From: Lachnospiraceae bacterium
GTDB taxonomy: Bacteria; Bacillota; Clostridia; Lachnospirales; Lachnospiraceae
NCBI GenBank assembly: GCA_900767585.1
Contig: CAAFZP010000096.1
Coordinates: 1-19,108, forward strand
Reading direction: 5' to 3'
DNA length: 19,108 nucleotides
The notes beneath the pieces are model-generated. The model searched no databases. It was not told where the DNA came from and saw only the letters and a list, made by a program, of their open reading frames with translations. This document shows positions 16,286 to 19,108 of the stretch, piece after piece. Both the position numbers and the translations under genes were made by a program. Each line of letters begins with the position of its first letter. Within the stretch, counting starts at the first letter, position 1.

Positions 16286-16501
16286 TTACAAATTTGAGAA
16301 ATCTACATAATCACGGATCAATGGTATTTAACTCCACATCCGGACGATGCAGCATAACCATACGCAGAGTTCCGGTTTCACAGTTCTGTCCCCATTTTTC
16401 CCCCAGTAATTCTCCAGACATGTAAGATCCTCAAACGGCGGAGTTGCTACCGCTGGGAACAATTCAGATACATCATCCGTTGCACATTTTGTTGCTGACA
16501 T
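16286..16501 (-). pseudogene. Decayed fourth amidinohydrolase (frameshift plus internal deletion)
   Basis: The start ATG at 16501 with GGAGGT encodes an N-terminus homologous to hydrolases 1 and 3 (ELFPAVATPPFEDLTCLENYW). A run of five G where six would keep frame shifts the reading; restoring one G gives GEKWGQNCETGTLRMVMLH then RPDVELNTID, a clear match to the paralogues. Directly after this the sequence continues as IRDYVDFSNL and a stop at 16286, equivalent to the last residues (LIRDFV) of hydrolase 3. About 260 internal codons, including every catalytic residue, are gone. The promoter, operator and ribosome binding site are intact, so the gene now serves as leader for the operon. Confidence 0.9.
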
Positions 16502-16541
16502 AATCGTTACCTCCTTCAATCCATGCTTTCGTTTTCGTGTA

Positions 16542-16579
16542 CTGTATACAGAGTACAGCAAGAAAAAGGAGCGTGTCAA
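16542..16579 (-). promoter_or_regulatory. Promoter and GntR-type operator of the second operon
   Basis: On the minus strand a perfect TTGACA (16574-16579) is followed 16 bp later by TGTACT (16552-16557). The perfect core CTGTATACAG (16542-16551) abuts the -10 box, as at the rocB-like gene. The -10 is weak (4/6). The site precedes the decayed hydrolase 4 and thus the dehydrogenase, AEC transporter and hydrolases 2 and 3. Confidence 0.65.
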
Positions 16580-16586
16580 CGCTCCT
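16567..16586 (-). terminator. Hairpin with T-run carrying the -35 box
   Basis: An 8-bp perfect stem AGGAGCGT/ACGCTCCT with a 4-base loop is followed on the minus strand by TTTTTCTTG. It looks like a terminator, but the gene upstream already has one at 16707-16740. TTGACA of the operon promoter is formed by its loop and flanking stem bases. Confidence 0.55.
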
Positions 16587-16613
16587 CCTTTGATTTCTTT
16601 TTTTATTTTTATT

Positions 16614-16679
16614 TCTGAATTTTTATTTATTTTTTGAAAGTCGAGTTTTTGATATTCTGATTTTTATTTATTTTTTAAT
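16614..16679. repeat. T-rich direct repeat in the operon spacer
   Basis: TTTTTATTTATTTTTT occurs at 16620-16635 and again at 16661-16676, each preceded by a TCTGA-like segment. The whole stretch 16590-16690 is AT-rich with no open frame. It may be an UP-element-like region or simply low-complexity spacer. Confidence 0.6.
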
Positions 16680-16706
16680 CTTCTTAATCATAGTTACATT
16701 CACACA

Positions 16707-16740
16707 AAAACGCTGTATACATTCCCGTATACAGCGTTTT
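16707..16740 (-). terminator. Terminator of the sigma/anti-sigma pair
   Basis: A perfect 14-bp stem AAAACGCTGTATAC/GTATACAGCGTTTT with loop ATTCCC, followed by TTTTTG on the minus strand, 26 bp after the anti-sigma-like gene's stop. Each arm contains most of the GntR-type core (CTGTATAC), probably by chance. Confidence 0.8.
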
Positions 16741-16765
16741 GATTTTCCATATATTTTCCGTATAA

Positions 16766-18247
16766 CTACTGCCGGATATCTACATATCCATACAGCAATG
16801 CTGATTGACTAAATTGTGTATAGTCGTCATTTCCGGAGAAAAGATCAAGATACAGATACGGCAGCTCATCCTCCGTTACAAGGAATGCCAATGTGACCGT
16901 TCTTGTTTCACCCGGCTGAACCCGGATCAGATGATTTTTCTCCTCTGCACTTTTTCCGTTATAGTAATAAAGCGGTACATTGGAAATACGATAATTCTGT
17001 CCATAGTAACTATCATAATCCACATCATCCTTCGCATAGACGTCAACCGTTTCATAGCCATCTCCGGTTTCCTTCGCCCAGAGCAGGCCGCATTGGAACA
17101 TGGTATCTCCGGTCTGTTGGTCACTCGTGTTCGTATACGCAACCTCGATATAAAGGATCTTTTCCTTTACTTCCTTCGTCTCTACAACCTCATCTAATTG
17201 ATCTATACCATTTCCACTTTTCTCATAGGCGATCACATTGTTGAGCAACTTTCCTTCCGCATCCGTTTTGACCGGATTGAACGCATAGGCTGCATCGATC
17301 GCATCCGGAGAATCCAGTAATTCCACCTTAGATACCTTTGCCGTCAGGGAAGACTGCGGTACATTGAAGCTATCTCCGACCTGATGCATATGTTCTTCCA
17401 TTGATTCTTTCGAAGTTTCCGTAAATCTGTTCTTCTTGCCAGCGTTTTCGTCTGCCTCATAAACAGGCGCTGCGGCAGTTGCTTCCTCCTGCCCTGTATA
17501 TTCTTCCGCCACGATTCTGCGTTTTGCCTCCGGATCATCGGTTGCGGTAAGCTTCAATCCTTTTACAATATCTATGGCAGTATCAAGTTCGGTATCGTCA
17601 TACACAAACATTCCTAACAGATAATTGTTTTCATATGTGACATACAGCTCATACTGAATCTGTCGTCTGGCTGATTCCAGAACCTGTCTTTCTATCACAA
17701 TTGCCTGTCGGCCATCGATATCCAGTTCTTTGGTGGAAATAACATGTGTTTGATCAAAGGAAACCTGCTGATCCGCCGGCATTTTCAAAAATGTAAACGA
17801 AACGCCTCCCATATATGGTGTATCCTTTTTATAAACTGAAACTTTTTTCACATAATTATTTCCATCTGCATAAATATCATCCAACCCATCTACCGTCATA
17901 CCTTCCGGTACGTAGGAAACATCCAACGTATACAGTGCATTCTGATTCACTTCCGCGTCGGTATCCGTCGCATCGGTATTGGTTGCCTCTCCATAGATCA
18001 ATGTAGAGCCATATTTCCCCTGCTGCTCCAGATGCATTTTGTATAACTTTGTAGCCGCCAGTGTGGTTCCTCCGCCCACGCAGGCAAAAGCAAGAATCGC
18101 GGCTGCAACTCTCCACATTTTCTTACCGTAACGCTGTTTTTTCTTCAACTGCTGTTCGACCGTCTCCTCGATCATATCCCGGATATAATCCGGCATTTGC
18201 AGACACTCTGATTTCATCTCATTGATTTTATTTCTATCAATATCCAT
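16766..18247 (-). CDS. Putative membrane anti-sigma / extracytoplasmic protein
   Basis: The 493-residue protein has a short cytoplasmic N-terminus (about 1-44), one hydrophobic helix at about 45-66 and a large outside part. The outside part holds a segment with SYVPEGMTVDG (about 111-121), seen in DUF4179/DUF4367-type anti-sigma proteins. It also holds a charged linker and a C-terminal beta-rich domain with ILYIEVAYTNTS, resembling the immunoglobulin-like DUF4352 type. It lies 48 bp downstream of the sigma factor gene in the same direction, the usual order for sigma and anti-sigma partners. The family assignment rests on layout and short motifs, so the anti-sigma role is inferred. The ATG at 18247 follows GGAGG. 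Confidence 0.65.
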   Translation of the reverse strand: MDIDRNKINEMKSECLQMPDYIRDMIEETVEQQLKKKQRYGKKMWRVAAAILAFACVGGGTTLAATKLYKMHLEQQGKYGSTLIYGEATNTDATDTDAEVNQNALYTLDVSYVPEGMTVDGLDDIYADGNNYVKKVSVYKKDTPYMGGVSFTFLKMPADQQVSFDQTHVISTKELDIDGRQAIVIERQVLESARRQIQYELYVTYENNYLLGMFVYDDTELDTAIDIVKGLKLTATDDPEAKRRIVAEEYTGQEEATAAAPVYEADENAGKKNRFTETSKESMEEHMHQVGDSFNVPQSSLTAKVSKVELLDSPDAIDAAYAFNPVKTDAEGKLLNNVIAYEKSGNGIDQLDEVVETKEVKEKILYIEVAYTNTSDQQTGDTMFQCGLLWAKETGDGYETVDVYAKDDVDYDSYYGQNYRISNVPLYYYNGKSAEEKNHLIRVQPGETRTVTLAFLVTEDELPYLYLDLFSGNDDYTQFSQSALLYGYVDIRQ

Positions 18248-18295
18248 AACACATTACCTCCTTTACCCGTTTCAATCATCCCGGTGTTCTGACCT

Positions 18296-18781
18296 TCATG
18301 CCGATTTTGCCTTTAATATTCCTCGCAAATGCTCCCTTGCCCGCACCAGACGTTTCTTGACTGCCGATTCGGTAGACTCGAGGCATTGCGCGATTTCCCG
18401 AATGTTGTACTCCTCAAAATAATACAAAATAATGCAGGTCCGCTCATTCTCCTTCAGCCGCATGATGCTTTCATACAATTCCGAATACTGTCCGTACCCA
18501 CGTATGTATTCCGCTTCCCGGCCTTCTTCCTGATATTCCTCCCAAGTTACGACCTTCTTATTCTCTCGTATGACCTGATGACATTCGTTGATCAGAATTC
18601 TTATAAACCATGTTTTCGCATACTTATCATTGCGCAGGCTGTACAGATTCTCAAATGCATGCACGATCGCATTTTGAATCGCGTCAGCACAATCCGCATC
18701 ATTGCATAAGTAGCTTTTGGCGATCCGGTACCAGCTTTCCTGGTTCGAAATCACAAGTTCACCAAAGGCTTCTTTCTTCAT
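18296..18781 (-). CDS. ECF-type RNA polymerase sigma factor
   Basis: The 161-residue protein of the sigma-70 family has region 2 (about residues 10-75, with DAIQNAIVHAFENLYSLR and KTWFIRILINECHQVIR) and region 4 (about 105-155, with IILYYFEEYNIREIAQCLESTESAVKKRLVRAREHL, a helix-turn-helix for the -35 element). The ATG at 18781 has GGGAG 8 bases upstream; a GTG at 18790 is also in frame. It forms a pair with the downstream membrane protein and likely answers an envelope signal. No link to the guanidino genes is visible. Confidence 0.9.
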   Translation of the reverse strand: MKKEAFGELVISNQESWYRIAKSYLCNDADCADAIQNAIVHAFENLYSLRNDKYAKTWFIRILINECHQVIRENKKVVTWEEYQEEGREAEYIRGYGQYSELYESIMRLKENERTCIILYYFEEYNIREIAQCLESTESAVKKRLVRAREHLRGILKAKSA

Positions 18782-18867
18782 GTGTTTCACTCCCTTCCCT
18801 CCGGAGTTTTATATTCTGTATGTCCATACACCTATTAGATGATTTAGGGCACGGAAAAGTCCCATGT

Positions 18868-19108
18868 TTATTCTTTTTCCAGTAAATGTTTATATGTGCT
18901 GTCGATACTGAGCGCGCCGATCGGTGCTGTAATCACGATTGCCATGACCGCAACGGAAAGCACAAGTGTACCGCAGGAAAGCCCAGCTGCCAGAGGAACT
19001 GACCCAATCGCCGCCTGCACAGTAGCCTTCGGAAGATACGCAATGATACAGAATAGCCGTTCCTTCCATGTAAGCTTCGTACCAAGCATCCAGATGCAGC
19101 CACCGACT
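18868..19108 (-). CDS. Cation:proton antiporter, C-terminal part (runs off the edge)
   Basis: The frame is open to the window end; about 79 C-terminal residues are visible. The segment WKERLFCIIAYLPKATVQAAIG and the following hydrophobic stretch ending ITAPIGALSIDSTYKHLL match the last helices of CPA-type sodium or potassium/proton antiporters. The 5' part lies beyond 19108. The 86-bp gap to the sigma gene contains an inverted repeat GTATG-TC-CATAC (18818-18829) of unknown meaning. Confidence 0.75.
   Translation of the reverse strand, partial: VGGCIWMLGTKLTWKERLFCIIAYLPKATVQAAIGSVPLAAGLSCGTLVLSVAVMAIVITAPIGALSIDSTYKHLLEKE

Noticed and set aside
16707..16740. Hairpin containing two CTGTATAC arms as a sixth GntR operator
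   Set aside because: The dyad axis lies in the loop between the arms, not within a TGTATACA core, and position and T-run fit a terminator.

Overview
The window looks like a chromosomal segment of a low-to-moderate GC anaerobic Firmicute, most like the gut Lachnospiraceae. The basis is strong AGGAGG-type ribosome binding sites, sigma-A promoters, AT-rich gaps with hairpin-plus-T-run terminators, and Clostridia-type protein families. This is an inference from style; no rRNA or tRNA gene is present to settle it.

Layout. (1) 1-2620: a 63-bp tandem repeat, then an FtsX-family ABC permease without an ATPase partner in view, with GTGACA repeats upstream. (2) 2622-12280: the core of an arginine/guanidino-compound utilisation locus. 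It holds a RocB-like M20 hydrolase, a GntR/FCD regulator, and a minus-strand operon running solute-binding protein, permease, ATPase, amidinohydrolase 1, cytidylate-kinase-like protein. Divergent from that operon is a plus-strand pair, a class III aminotransferase and a MATE exporter. (3) 12258-16586: a second minus-strand operon running decayed amidinohydrolase 4, D-2-hydroxyacid dehydrogenase, AEC transporter, amidinohydrolase 2, amidinohydrolase 3. (4) 16614-19108: T-rich spacer, then a housekeeping-like region with a putative membrane anti-sigma protein, an ECF-type sigma factor and the C-terminus of a cation:proton antiporter.

The unifying signal is a palindrome with core TGTATACA. It occurs at five promoters: rocB, gntR, the transporter operon, the aminotransferase pair and the decayed-amidinohydrolase operon. 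Its spread matches the catabolic genes, so the GntR protein at 4455-5114 is the obvious candidate regulator of a regulon filling about 14 kb. The locus has three intact Cys-His-Glu amidinohydrolases and a fourth broken one, but no ornithine carbamoyltransferase or carbamate kinase, so it is not the classical arcABC route. A working hypothesis is: import by the ABC system, deimination of one or more guanidino compounds, hydrolysis by the M20 enzyme, transamination by the class III enzyme, and reduction of a 2-oxo acid by the dehydrogenase. The individual substrates cannot be read from the sequence.
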